Shown in pieces: positions 20,808-29,576 of a stretch of 31,120 nt of DNA (within the stretch, counting starts at the first letter, position 1; each line of letters starts with the position of its first letter). The notes beneath the pieces are model-generated. The model was not told the DNA's origin, did not search any database, and saw only the letters and a list, made by a program, of their open reading frames with translations. Source of the stretch: Welwitschia mirabilis (taxonomy: Eukaryota; Gnetophyta; Gnetopsida; Welwitschiales); the NCBI GenBank assembly GCA_051453625.1, contig JBOZIK010000001.1, positions 52,456,614 through 52,487,733 of the forward strand, given 5' to 3'. The translations under genes were made by a program, and so were the position numbers.

Positions 20808-21543
20808 NNNNNNNNNNNNNNNNNNNNNNNNNNNNNNNNNNNNNNNNNNNNNNNNNNNNNNNNNNNNNNNNNNNNNNNNNNNNNNNNNNNNNNNNNNNNN
20901 NNNNNNNNNNNNNNNNNNNNNNNNNNNNNNNNNNNNNNNNNNNNNNNNNNNNNNNNNNNNNNNNNNNNNNNNNNNNNNNNNNNNNNNNNNNNNNNNNNNN
21001 NNNNNNNNNNNNNNNNNNNNNNNNNNNNNNNNNNNNNNNNNNNNNNNNNNNNNNNNNNNNNNNNNNNNNNNNNNNNNNNNNNNNNNNNNNNNNNNNNNNN
21101 NNNNNNNNNNNNNNNNNNNNNNNNNNNNNNNNNNNNNNNNNNNNNNNNNNNNNNNNNNNNNNNNNNNNNNNNNNNNNNNNNNNNNNNNNNNNNNNNNNNN
21201 NNNNNNNNNNNNNNNNNNNNNNNNNNNNNNNNNNNNNNNNNNNNNNNNNNNNNNNNNNNNNNNNNNNNNNNNNNNNNNNNNNNNNNNNNNNNNNNNNNNN
21301 NNNNNNNNNNNNNNNNNNNNNNNNNNNNNNNNNNNNNNNNNNNNNNNNNNNNNNNNNNNNNNNNNNNNNNNNNNNNNNNNNNNNNNNNNNNNNNNNNNNN
21401 NNNNNNNNNNNNNNNNNNNNNNNNNNNNNNNNNNNNNNNNNNNNNNNNNNNNNNNNNNNNNNNNNNNNNNNNNNNNNNNNNNNNNNNNNNNNNNNNNNNN
21501 NNNNNNNNNNNNNNNNNNNNNNNNNNNNNNNNNNNNNNNNNNN
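20808..21543. other. Assembly gap (736 N)
   Basis: Unsequenced. Confidence 0.99.
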
Positions 21544-22577
21544 CAGAAAGAATGGACATAAGGTAACATAAAAAAATACCCTACCTATCTAAAATTTTAG
21601 CCTCACAGACTCTCATGAAAGAAATCATAACATTACATGATTTTAAAATGCATGACTTGATGTATAAAAAATTCCATTCGATAAGGCAATGGTTATGATG
21701 ATGCTAAAAATGAAATGCTTTAAATAATAAATGATAAAACCAAAAAGTTACTCAAAAATAAAATCATCTACTAACATCTTAAAATAAACACCTAAACCTC
21801 AAGAAACGAAATTATTGAGTGAAAAGACTAAGAGTATAGGAAATGAGAAATGCCTCTAATGATACCAAAAACACCACTGATCCTGTAGCCTCTAAGCTTT
21901 TATTATTTTATTATCCATGATGAGGGGGGTACAACCATAGTGAAAGAACTAAGGACCTATGAAGCATGACCAACTGACCTCGTAGTGGAGTTTTCATAGC
22001 TATCATATTATATTGCCAAAGGCTCCTCTTGAAAATATTTACCTTGGTGTACTTGTGGTAGGACATCGTGGTGACCATGTTTTTGAAATATCTCAAACAT
22101 AAAACATCATGATCTTGTTTCACTCTTTTTTTTTCACAAGAAAACATTCCACATGACTAAACACTCCAAAAAACAAAGATGAAGTTATAAGATAAAGATA
22201 GGAAAAAAACACTCTTAAATAATCTAAAATCTTTTTACCATTGAGAAAAACATAAAAAATAAAGTATCTTCATTCAAATTGAAGTTCATAAACATGTGAA
22301 TGTCTTAAGATTGGGTGAATCCACTCTTACCACCGTAAAATGTCTAAGTTAAAGACTAGTCATGGAAATAAATACATAAGTCATGTTTAACAGATGATCA
22401 AGTAATGTCATAATAGCCTTCAAAGGAAAAAGCTAAGAGAAAATTCAGATGCTTATTCATATAATTCTAACCTTTGTCCATTAAATTTCTAGAATTCTTA
22501 AGTAGTCAAGTCAGAAATCTCAACAGAGCCATTAAAATGTATTTTCTCAAAATAACAGAAAACCAAAATAATAAATA
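21544..22577. other. AT-rich DNA, no recognised gene
   Basis: No family motif on either strand. The 78-codon minus-strand frame at 21911-22147 has no resemblance that I recognise. By position it may be the worn interior of the minus-strand element ending in LTR E. Confidence 0.4.
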
Positions 22578-22615
22578 ATTATTCTTCTTATCATCTAGGT
22601 GATATATAGGATGAC
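22578..22615 (-). repeat. Four-arm palindromic module F1
   Basis: In the minus sense the half-sites are GTCATC (6) ATCACC (2) GATGAT (6) AATAAT, with exact spacing. It lies in DNA resembling the leader of element C (a shared TTTTAGTTTTCT run precedes it). Confidence 0.72.
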
Positions 22616-22673
22616 AAAAATAGAAAGTAAAGATCTAACAGAAAACTAAAAAAAGGAATTGAAAATAGAGATT

Positions 22674-22711
22674 GTCATCTTAACTATTATGGAAACAACA
22701 AAGGGGACGAC
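22674..22711 (-). repeat. Four-arm palindromic module F2
   Basis: In the minus sense the half-sites are GTCGTC (6, CCCTTT) GTTGTT (2) CATAAT (6) GATGAC, with exact spacing. It lies 96 bp from F1. No LTR or PBS is seen next to this pair, so it is a detached leader or a third location for the module. Confidence 0.78.
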
Positions 22712-23057
22712 ACACAGAATAAGCTAAAATAGAAAGCTAAAAATAAAATCAAAGTTAAAATCATAAGAATAAAAAAGGAAACAGAGCTAGAAAAATTTAT
22801 TTAAATCCTAAAATCTAATCAACATATTTATTGGAAGGAAAAAAGAAGAAAGGATCTATTTAAATGGTCTCAAGATGTTGCATTTTGTCAGAGAAATAAG
22901 GTCCAAACTAGAAGTTTAATAATTGATAAAACATAAAAGGTATACAATTATTTTTAAGTAAAATCAATTAAAAGAAGAGAGGGATAAAAGATAAAACTTT
23001 ATGAGACCTCATAAAAGTAAAAATTTTGGAATTCAAAGGGGAGATTAATGTTAACTC
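22712..23057. other. AT-rich DNA between module F2 and a pol fragment
   Basis: Nothing recognised. If F1/F2 are a leader, a PBS would be expected near 22880 on the minus strand. The sequence there does not match the tRNA-Asp pattern. Confidence 0.45.
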
Positions 23058-23330
23058 TTATAAAAGGTTTTCATTGATTACAAGAGTTTTGTTTTGATTA
23101 TTATAAAGAAAAATATGTTCTAGTCCACTAGAAAGATTTTTTGTATTCAAATTCAAATTATGATTTTCAAGTTCTGGCTCATGTGGTGGACAATCTTCCT
23201 CAAGATGTAAGTTTTCATCTAATAATTGGACTTCCTTACAATCTAAAGGTTTTATTTCTTTTTCATTTTTAAAGTTGAATGTATCAATGGTTTCTAAGTT
23301 TTTAATCTTAATTGGGTCATCATAAAGCAT
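23058..23330 (-). pseudogene. Ty3/gypsy pol fragment, linker before reverse transcriptase
   Basis: A 90-codon open stretch on the minus strand is acidic and ends LSSGLEHIFLYNNQNKTLVI. In Athila/Tat polyproteins the segment just before reverse transcriptase has the form ...ELKPLPSSLKYAFLGxxxTxPVII, and the match in order and wording is good (PELENHNLNLNTKNLSSGLEH). No catalytic residues lie in this part. Its surroundings do not continue into protease or reverse transcriptase, so it is an isolated piece left by deletion or rearrangement. It is on the same strand as LTR E and modules F1/F2. Confidence 0.68.
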
Positions 23331-23499
23331 AGGCTTTGTAATATCATCTCTTTTTCTTTAAGGAAATGATGTTGTAAAACTAAATTTAGTTTAAATCAAA
23401 TAAAATTTTAATTAATAATAAAATAAAAAAGTATAATATTAAACATCTTATCAAGATAACGTGATTTTCTAACCTAGATATATCCACACACAGAGGATA
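23331..23499. other. Short AT-rich interval
   Basis: Nothing recognised. Confidence 0.5.
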
Positions 23500-23740
23500 G
23501 TTTCCTCTCACACCTCTGGATATTCTTGACTTATAAGAAAATAGTGGTTTTCTAGTGTACCACCAACTTTATAACAATGAGTCTTCTTACAAGACAACAC
23601 TCTCTTCCCTATAGGGAAATAGTGGGTTTTCCAACTTATCACTAACCTTTACAATAATGCAAGTACTTACAGGCACACACCCATATAAGAGTTGCCTTAT
23701 AGTGAGTTTTGTAATATAAGAATGGACTTATAATAATATT
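23500..23740 (+). repeat. Three tandem copies of an approximately 79-bp unit
   Basis: The anchor ATAGTG(G/A)(G)TTTT recurs at 23541, 23619 and 23699. After each anchor come an ACC/ACT-rich stretch, an ATAATG-like word and a CTTACA word. Copies one and two are clear; copy three is more worn. The type of element it belongs to is not recognised. Confidence 0.65.
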
Positions 23741-24725
23741 CAAAAATAAGATAGTCCAACAATGTAAGATCTAGAAAAAATAATACAACAAGCAGCCTAA
23801 ATAATTGAGCTTTGAAGAAACATTGAGTTCTCAGTTGTAGTTATCATCACAAGTACAAAAGAGAATGCAGTGATGTAGGATCCAAGAACAGATGATGTAA
23901 ATAATGCAAGATCCATTGAAAATGATATCTTTGATACTTTGTGATAAATTCCTATTACTCATTCAATCTTCATTCTTGTATTTGATTAATCATTATATGC
24001 TAAAAGGATTCCTTACCTTTTTATAACAAAAGTTATGTATTGTTTCATGACATCGTGTCTTTATACCATTGAAGAAAAACTAGCTGTTTGGGCTCGAACA
24101 ATAGCTATTTAAACTTTGAAATTATCATGTAATGGATAGGAAATATCTAGACATTAGGCACACATCTTTATTTTTAATTAATATGAATATTAGTTCAAGA
24201 CATCTTCAAATTTGTAGACTTCTACTCATAATTAGACATCTTCACCTTATAGACATCTTCAGTAAACTTGCCAAGAATTTGATAAAAGATGATCTATATA
24301 ATCTTTGGGCCTTTTTGATCATGAATCTATGATGTAAAAGTTGATAGCTCACTTGAAACATAAAATATTAGTCATAATACAAAATGACTCTATTACCTGT
24401 TTCAATTTAGTATAGACATCTTCAAACATGTAGATTTATTCATCTATGTCAGGTCCAAATTTTAGCATAATCATCTTGGATAAGATAGTCATCTTTAAGT
24501 TGTGAGCTAAAATCTGGTATATTAGAGATATTTGTAATTTATAAATATATTCACTAGAGACAGTTCGATTGTCTAGACATCTACACTATAGATGTATTCC
24601 ATTATGTAGATGTCTTTAAATAATTGACTTTTCATTTTAACAATTGAATCTTTTTGTGAGATATCATCTTTAAAGATCTAATAACCCTTGTACTTATCAT
24701 GATCTAATGTTCTTTACAATGATCT
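23741..24725. other. AT-rich DNA with dispersed AGACATCTTCA words
   Basis: No coding signal. The 11-mer AGACATCTTCA occurs exactly at 24198, 24234, 24251 and 24414, with near copies around 24575 (AGACATCTACA) and an inverted AGATGTCTTTA near 24608. The spacing is irregular. Confidence 0.55.
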
Positions 24726-24960
24726 ATCTACATAATGATATAAAATATTTAACAAGTGAAATCATCAAAACTAGATCTACATAATGAATTTACTTGTTAA
24801 ATATTTAACAAGTAATATCATTCAAATTTAAGTATTCAAACTAGATTATACTTTAAGTATTTAAACTTTAACTTTTCAATAATTAACATCTTCCACTAGT
24901 AACACTAGCTTAAGTTGTTACTATTACAAGAAATTTAAATACTTAAAGTATAATTATCTA
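24726..24960. repeat. Nested palindromes and short tandem duplication
   Basis: Two related units start ATCTACATAATGA at 24726 and 24775 and end AACTAG before 24775 and 24845. A perfect 22-bp palindrome lies at 24792-24813 (half ACTTGTTAAAT). A perfect 20-bp inverted repeat has arms at 24846-24865 and 24934-24953. Its loop contains a second perfect 7-bp inverted repeat (TAGTAAC at 24897-24903, GTTACTA at 24917-24923). Read from positions by eye. Confidence 0.75.
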
Positions 24961-25339
24961 TATAGGAAGAATTTAGATTTTGGACATGAGCATGACTTTA
25001 AATTTGTAAAATTCCAACATTATAAACCAATAAGAAAAGTGTTCACTCAAAACATATTTATTGTAGTATAAAGTAAAATTTAATAAAATATACTAGATAA
25101 ATACCTAGTATTATTCTTTCATAGGGATAATTGGGGGAAAACTTAACAAAAGTAGCATAAGATTATCTAACTTGAAATGAAGTCAAAACAAAAAAAAAAT
25201 AAATATTTGAGATTTTTAGTGAACTTTAGTTGACAACATAGAGAAATGCAAAAAGCTTCAAAGGTCTATCTTAACTTGTTTAAAAACATACTAGTGCTCT
25301 AATGATATTTTGTAATCTTCCTGAAAAAACTTAATAATG
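24961..25339. other. AT-rich DNA, nothing recognised
   Basis: No motif or repeat recognised on either strand. Confidence 0.5.
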
Positions 25340-25511
25340 TCGTCTCATCTAAGGATTAACAGTACCATGTTAACATGCACTAGATATCAAAGAACCAATG
25401 ACTACTTTAATATTAAGATAAGAAATAGTCTCACCTAAGAATTAAAAGTACCATGTTAACATGCAATAGAAATTAAAGAATGAATAACTTATTTTTGTAT
25501 TAAATCAAGAA
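25340..25511. repeat. 86-bp tandem duplication
   Basis: Both copies contain GTCTCAYCTAAGRATTAA and then GTACCATGTTAACATGCA (at 25362 and 25448). The latter includes the 12-bp palindrome CATGTTAACATG. The copies differ at scattered bases, so the duplication is not recent. Confidence 0.75.
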
Positions 25512-25671
25512 ATACATTACATTAAAGAAGGAAGATGAAGTTAAAATAGACTTCTCAAACTATCCTTGGAAGAATTCTACTCCCAAGGGAGGTGCTTAAA
25601 AAGTCATGTTGACCTAATGCTTTAAGTATTCCACTATGTTTATCTAATTAAGTCTCCTTTACAATAAGAAT
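25512..25671. other. Left flank of element C
   Basis: Short AT-rich stretch up to the LTR start. The five bases before the LTR (AGAAT) would be the target-site copy if the element had inserted cleanly. Confidence 0.4.
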
Positions 25672-25906
25672 TGTTGTGCTATCAATTTATGGTTATTTGA
25701 TAGGGTTTTATGAGTTATTTTGCAAGACATCTAAACAGGTTTAGATGCAATTCTAAGTATTTTGAAAAATCAATAGAAGACCACAGAAATGTGTAATTCT
25801 TAGCAATATTTGAGGAATTTATGGCATATTCTGATACTCATGGCTATGAAATAAGATTTCTAATAGAAAAGTCTAGCTTCTACTAACTTGGATGTTAAAT
25901 AAGATC

Positions 25907-25944
25907 ATCATCCCCTTTGTCATCTCCACAACAGGCAGGACAAT
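25907..25944 (+). repeat. Four-arm palindromic module C1 (LTR C)
   Basis: The half-sites are ATCATC (6, CCCTTT) GTCATC (2) CACAAC (6, AGGCAG) GACAAT, with exact spacing. Confidence 0.82.
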
Positions 25945-26006
25945 GATACATTTCAATGCTAATGTAAACTGTTGACACACTGCTGAGTCATCTTTTATAA
26001 TAAACT

Positions 26007-26044
26007 GTCGTGTCCTATGTTATCTGGACAATAGTCAGGATGAC
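26007..26044 (+). repeat. Four-arm palindromic module C2 (LTR C)
   Basis: The half-sites are GTCGTG (6, TCCTAT) GTTATC (2) GACAAT (6, AGTCAG) GATGAC, with exact spacing, 100 bp after C1. Confidence 0.85.
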
Positions 26045-26147
26045 ACTGACATTATAACTAACTCTGACAGTTGAGCCTTGACCATTTCAACTATTTCTTA
26101 TCTATAAAAGAGCACATATTACAATGCCTTATGTTTGTCATTTTCTA

Positions 26148-26492
26148 NNNNNNNNNNNNNNNNNNNNNNNNNNNNNNNNNNNNNNNNNNNNNNNNNNNNN
26201 NNNNNNNNNNNNNNNNNNNNNNNNNNNNNNNNNNNNNNNNNNNNNNNNNNNNNNNNNNNNNNNNNNNNNNNNNNNNNNNNNNNNNNNNNNNNNNNNNNNN
26301 NNNNNNNNNNNNNNNNNNNNNNNNNNNNNNNNNNNNNNNNNNNNNNNNNNNNNNNNNNNNNNNNNNNNNNNNNNNNNNNNNNNNNNNNNNNNNNNNNNNN
26401 NNNNNNNNNNNNNNNNNNNNNNNNNNNNNNNNNNNNNNNNNNNNNNNNNNNNNNNNNNNNNNNNNNNNNNNNNNNNNNNNNNNNNNNNNNNN
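26148..26492. other. Assembly gap (345 N) inside LTR C
   Basis: Unsequenced. By alignment it replaces the part of the LTR equivalent to 19401-19734 of LTR E. Confidence 0.99.
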
Positions 26493-26751
26493 TTTATTTT
26501 GCATTGCATTTAGTTAGTTACATTTGCATTTGCATTGCATCTTTTATTTTCTGCATTGTTCTTTAATTCTGGTTACCATTTTCTTGTGAAAATAAATCCT
26601 TATTCTCTTTTTATAAGTCTTTAATGAGATACGACATTCATTTATTCCCAACTATACTAGTGTGTTGTATTATGCAAGATATCCATTTTATTTATGAATG
26701 ACAGAATCTTTTTGAATATAAACACTTGTATAAATACTCACCGCAATAAAT

Positions 26752-26769
26752 TGGTGCCATTACAATGAA
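26752..26769 (+). promoter_or_regulatory. Primer-binding site, tRNA-Asp type (element C)
   Basis: The sequence TGGTGCCATTACAATGAA matches TGGCGCCGTTGCCGGGGA in its first 12 positions apart from three transitions; the 3' third is more worn and includes two transversions. It is preceded by ATAAAT, the usual context of this site in Athila-like elements. Confidence 0.75.
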
Positions 26770-26921
26770 GGCTGTTGAGCAGCATAAAGGTTGTCATCGT
26801 TTGTGTGAGTACATTAAATTTTCTATTCAGCTATTTATCCATAGCAATATTGTATTTTAATTAGGAACTGTAGGTTCTGTTTGTAGTTTTTCAGATTTTT
26901 ACTTTCAGTAGTAAAATAACT

Positions 26922-26959
26922 ATCGTCCCACTTGTCGTCCCCATAACAGTCAGGATGAC
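26922..26959 (+). repeat. Four-arm palindromic module C3 (leader of C)
   Basis: The half-sites are ATCGTC (6, CCACTT) GTCGTC (2) CATAAC (6, AGTCAG) GATGAC, with exact spacing. Two arms keep the CpG. Confidence 0.85.
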
Positions 26960-27029
26960 AGCCTATGATTTTAGTTTTAGGATTTTTTTTGTCTTTGGAT
27001 TTTAGTTTTCTATAATAAAATCAGTTTCT

Positions 27030-27067
27030 ATCATCTCCTTTATTGTCTAGATGACTAGGAGAATGAT
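27030..27067 (+). repeat. Four-arm palindromic module C4 (leader of C)
   Basis: The half-sites are ATCATC (6) ATTGTC (2) GATGAC (6) AATGAT, with exact spacing. This copy can also fold as an almost complete hairpin in RNA, because part of its spacers (CTCCT and AGGAG) pair as well. Confidence 0.85.
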
Positions 27068-27131
27068 AGCCTATGTTTTTATAGTTTTCGGCTTTTTGCT
27101 CTATTAAGTTTCTGTTTTCTACTCTGTGTCT

Positions 27132-27168
27132 GTTATCTTTTCTATTGTCCCTGCGATAGTAATATGAC
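27132..27168 (+). repeat. Four-arm palindromic module C5 (leader of C), worn
   Basis: The half-sites are GTTATC (6) ATTGTC (2) TGCGAT, then ATGAC with one base missing from the spacer. Confidence 0.6.
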
Positions 27169-27223
27169 CTTCTATTATTTTTTGTCATATCTTCTATTGT
27201 TCTTTGTTTACAGATACTGTGAT

Positions 27224-28940
27224 ATGGTTAACCTAAAGAAGAAATATCAAAGAGAAAGGTTGTTAATAAAAAAAACATTAGAGAAAGACTGGTAAATTTA
27301 GAAATCGAATCAGAAAAGAAAACTTCAGGTACAAACAATCCTCCTTCTAAATTTATTTTTTCTGAATCAAATCCCATTAAAGAAAATCTTGTAAAAGAAA
27401 ATTAGTTTACAATGTTAAGTACTACCCAAAACAAAAGCAAGTTATAGGATTTTCAACACGTAATCCTAATGCAAACCTTACCTTGAGAGAATTACTAGCC
27501 AATANNNNNNNNNNNNNNNNNNNNNNNNNNNNNNNNNNNNNNNNNNNNNNTGTTGAACTAAAGAATCTAAATGCCTACCCAATCTTTAGTGGAGAAGATG
27601 ATGAGAATCCCCTTCAACATATTGCAGATATAAAACAATTAATTCTTACCTTAGGTAATGGAAAAAACAAATAGTAATAGAACATACATGATAATATTTC
27701 TTATGATATTAAAATGTAGAGATAAAAATTGGCTAAAAATCATACTCCACAAAGGTTTAAAAACTTGAAAATAATTCCAAAAAACCTTTATCAAAAGATT
27801 CATGAGTAAAGAAACTATTAGAACAAGAAAAAAGGAAGTAATAAACTTTTAACAAAAATCAAATGTGAATTATGTTTTCACATATGAATATTTCTTTATA
27901 GAAACCCACTCTAATCCAGTAGATGATTTTTCATGAGAAGAACTAGTTAACTACTTTTATGGTGGACTAAATTTCAATACAAAATAATTTGTAGGCTTCT
28001 ATTGTGAGGGAAATCTTATGAATATTACCTTAGAGAATGCCTGGACAAAACTAGAAGAACTTGTGAAGTTAGTCAAACTTGGTTAACATCTAAAGAAAAT
28101 TGTAGGACGACTCATCAAAGATTACAACCTTATAAATCTAATTCAAAATTTCACAATAACCCTGGAGAAATATACTGAAATGATTCTAAATGCCAAATTA
28201 GTAACCAAGAAAAATGTTATGCCAACTTGTAACTTATGCGAGAACCATTACCACATCATTAAAAACTAATCTCTATTACCAACATACAAAGAGAGAATAC
28301 ATGAGGAAGTTTGTACTTTTAACCAAACATTTCAAAAACTTCTGAAATCAAAATCAGGCACAACCTAGGTTAAATACTCATTTTCAAAAAAAATCTTAAC
28401 TTTTTAGAAATTGATTCGAAAATTTAAACTCCCAACCAAGTTAATCCAACTTCGAACATCCAAATGATCCATTCATAAACCTTATGAATGAATTTAAAAG
28501 ATCACAAAAAAAAAGACACATGTTAGCTTAGAAAAGAAAAATGCCAACATTGAAAACTTAGTAAATATCCTTCAACAAATCATGTTAGCAAATCAAAGAC
28601 CACAAGGCTCATTGGCTACACAAACTTTATTAATCCCAACAAAATAAGAAAAGAATATAAGGTTGTAATAACAAGTGGAAAAGAAATAAACCCTCCTCCA
28701 TGTGAAGCACCAACCTCTCAAAATAACATTAAAGATAATGAGAAAGAAGAGGAAGACATTGAAATATTAGAATATTATAACTTTCCTTCTCTTGATAAAA
28801 ATAAAAAGAAATATTCTTAACAAAAGCAACCAGCTACCCCTTGGCTTGATAGGCTTAACAATAATTCAATTTTTAATAAACATTTCAAAGCCTTAATAAA
28901 TAATGTAAGCATAAACGTATCCTTTTAAAAACTTTTACAA
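27224..28940 (+). pseudogene. Ty3/gypsy gag remnant (element C)
   Basis: After a Lys-rich start, pieces of Gag appear in changing frames: NPNANLTLRELLAN (near 27465-27504), a 46-N gap, then VELKNLNAYPIFSGEDDENP followed by LQHIADIKQLILTLG, ELVNYFYGGLN, and EGNLMNITLENAWTKLEEL. Next comes a zinc knuckle CNLCENHYHIIKN in which the last Cys is a stop. The C-terminal block LANQRPQGSLATQTL lies near 28585-28630, with an acidic KEEEDIEILEYYNFPSLD tail at about 28745-28795. Every block has its counterpart in element A, so A and C are copies of one family. Stops and frameshifts leave no functional protein. Confidence 0.88.
27505..27550. other. Assembly gap (46 N) inside gag of element C
   Basis: Unsequenced. 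Element A shows about 60 bp of Gag between the equivalent flanking words (LIAN and LCSLNAY). Confidence 0.99.
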
Positions 28941-29059
28941 CAAAATCCAGGTTATTTAAAACTATGGAAAGACTTAAAAAGAAGGAAATAAAAATGAGTC
29001 ATTCCTACCAAAGTATTTCTAGCACAATCCCTCATGAATTTAGTATTATAAAAATCTCC

Positions 29060-29515
29060 CAAATTTGAAGATCCAGGGGCAGCAATGGTAATTGTCATAT
29101 TACAAGAAAATAAAAATATTAGGAGATCTTTAATTGACATAGGAGCAAGTGTTAATATCATGTCACTTTACATTTGTAACAAACTTAGTTTGGAGGGTAG
29201 AATAGGGCCTACTCAGATTGTCTTAGAGTTAGCGAATGCTTCAATTAAGAAACCCTTAGGGATTATTAAAGATTTAGTGATCCAAATTGAAGAGGCCTTC
29301 TATGTAATAGATGTAATTGTCATAGAAGTCAAACATAACGGAGGATACTCATCACTTCTAGGATGAGCCTTCTATGTAATAGCCCACTGCATTATTGACA
29401 CAAGAACTGGGATGATAAAGTGTTACTTTAGAAATAAAACATTTACAATTAGAGTTTTTAATGTAGTTGAAAAAGACTTAGGTGATGATGAAATGGACTT
29501 TCCTTTGAGTTTAAT
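29060..29515 (+). pseudogene. Ty3/gypsy aspartic protease remnant (element C)
   Basis: The 93-codon frame from 29085 reads RRSLIDIGASVNIMSLYICN (catalytic DIGAS motif), then VLELANASIKKPLGIIKDLV, then QIEEAFYVIDVIVIEV and YSSLLG, followed by a stop where the family has LGRPF. Past the stop the same frame gives AFYVIAHCIIDTRTGMIKCYF, the usual C-terminal extension. It is the best-preserved piece of pol in the window. The active-site motif is intact, but the stop at about 29364 and the broken upstream Gag frame make production of an enzyme unlikely. The first reverse-transcriptase codons expected after it are absent because the copia element begins at 29526. Confidence 0.9.
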
Positions 29516-29525
29516 GATCCTCAAG

Positions 29526-29540
29526 TGGTATTAGAGCGGG
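29526..29540 (+). promoter_or_regulatory. Primer-binding site, initiator tRNA-Met type (copia element)
   Basis: TGGTATTAGAGCGGG differs by one transition in the first 12 positions from the well-known plant copia PBS TGGTATCAGAGC. It lies 37 bp before the copia Gag start. In a complete element the 5' LTR would end within a few bases upstream; here that DNA is the tail of a gypsy protease. Confidence 0.82.
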
Positions 29541-29576
29541 TACTTACAAAAGGAGTAACTTTTTTGAGTGAACAAT

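Larger units (their letters stand above)
25672..26745 (+). repeat. 5' LTR of element C (Athila-like, 1,074 bp with gap)
   Basis: It starts TGTTGTGCT and ends CACCGCA, followed after 6 bp by the PBS. It is the inverted partner of LTR E and aligns with it throughout, except for the N gap at 26148-26492. That gap should hold the TATA box, the CTCGTGATAGGAG block and the CCTTTGTTAAGG block. The equivalent stretch in LTR E is 334 bp and the gap is 345 bp, so the gap size is reasonable. Two palindromic modules are present. Confidence 0.9.
26770..27223 (+). other. Untranslated leader of element C
   Basis: This stretch runs from the PBS to the probable Gag start. It is T-rich and carries three palindromic modules (26922-26959, 27030-27067, 27132-27168), 108 and 102 bp apart. 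The ATG at 27224 opens a Lys-rich start (MVNLKKKYQRERLL) that soon meets a stop. Confidence 0.7.
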
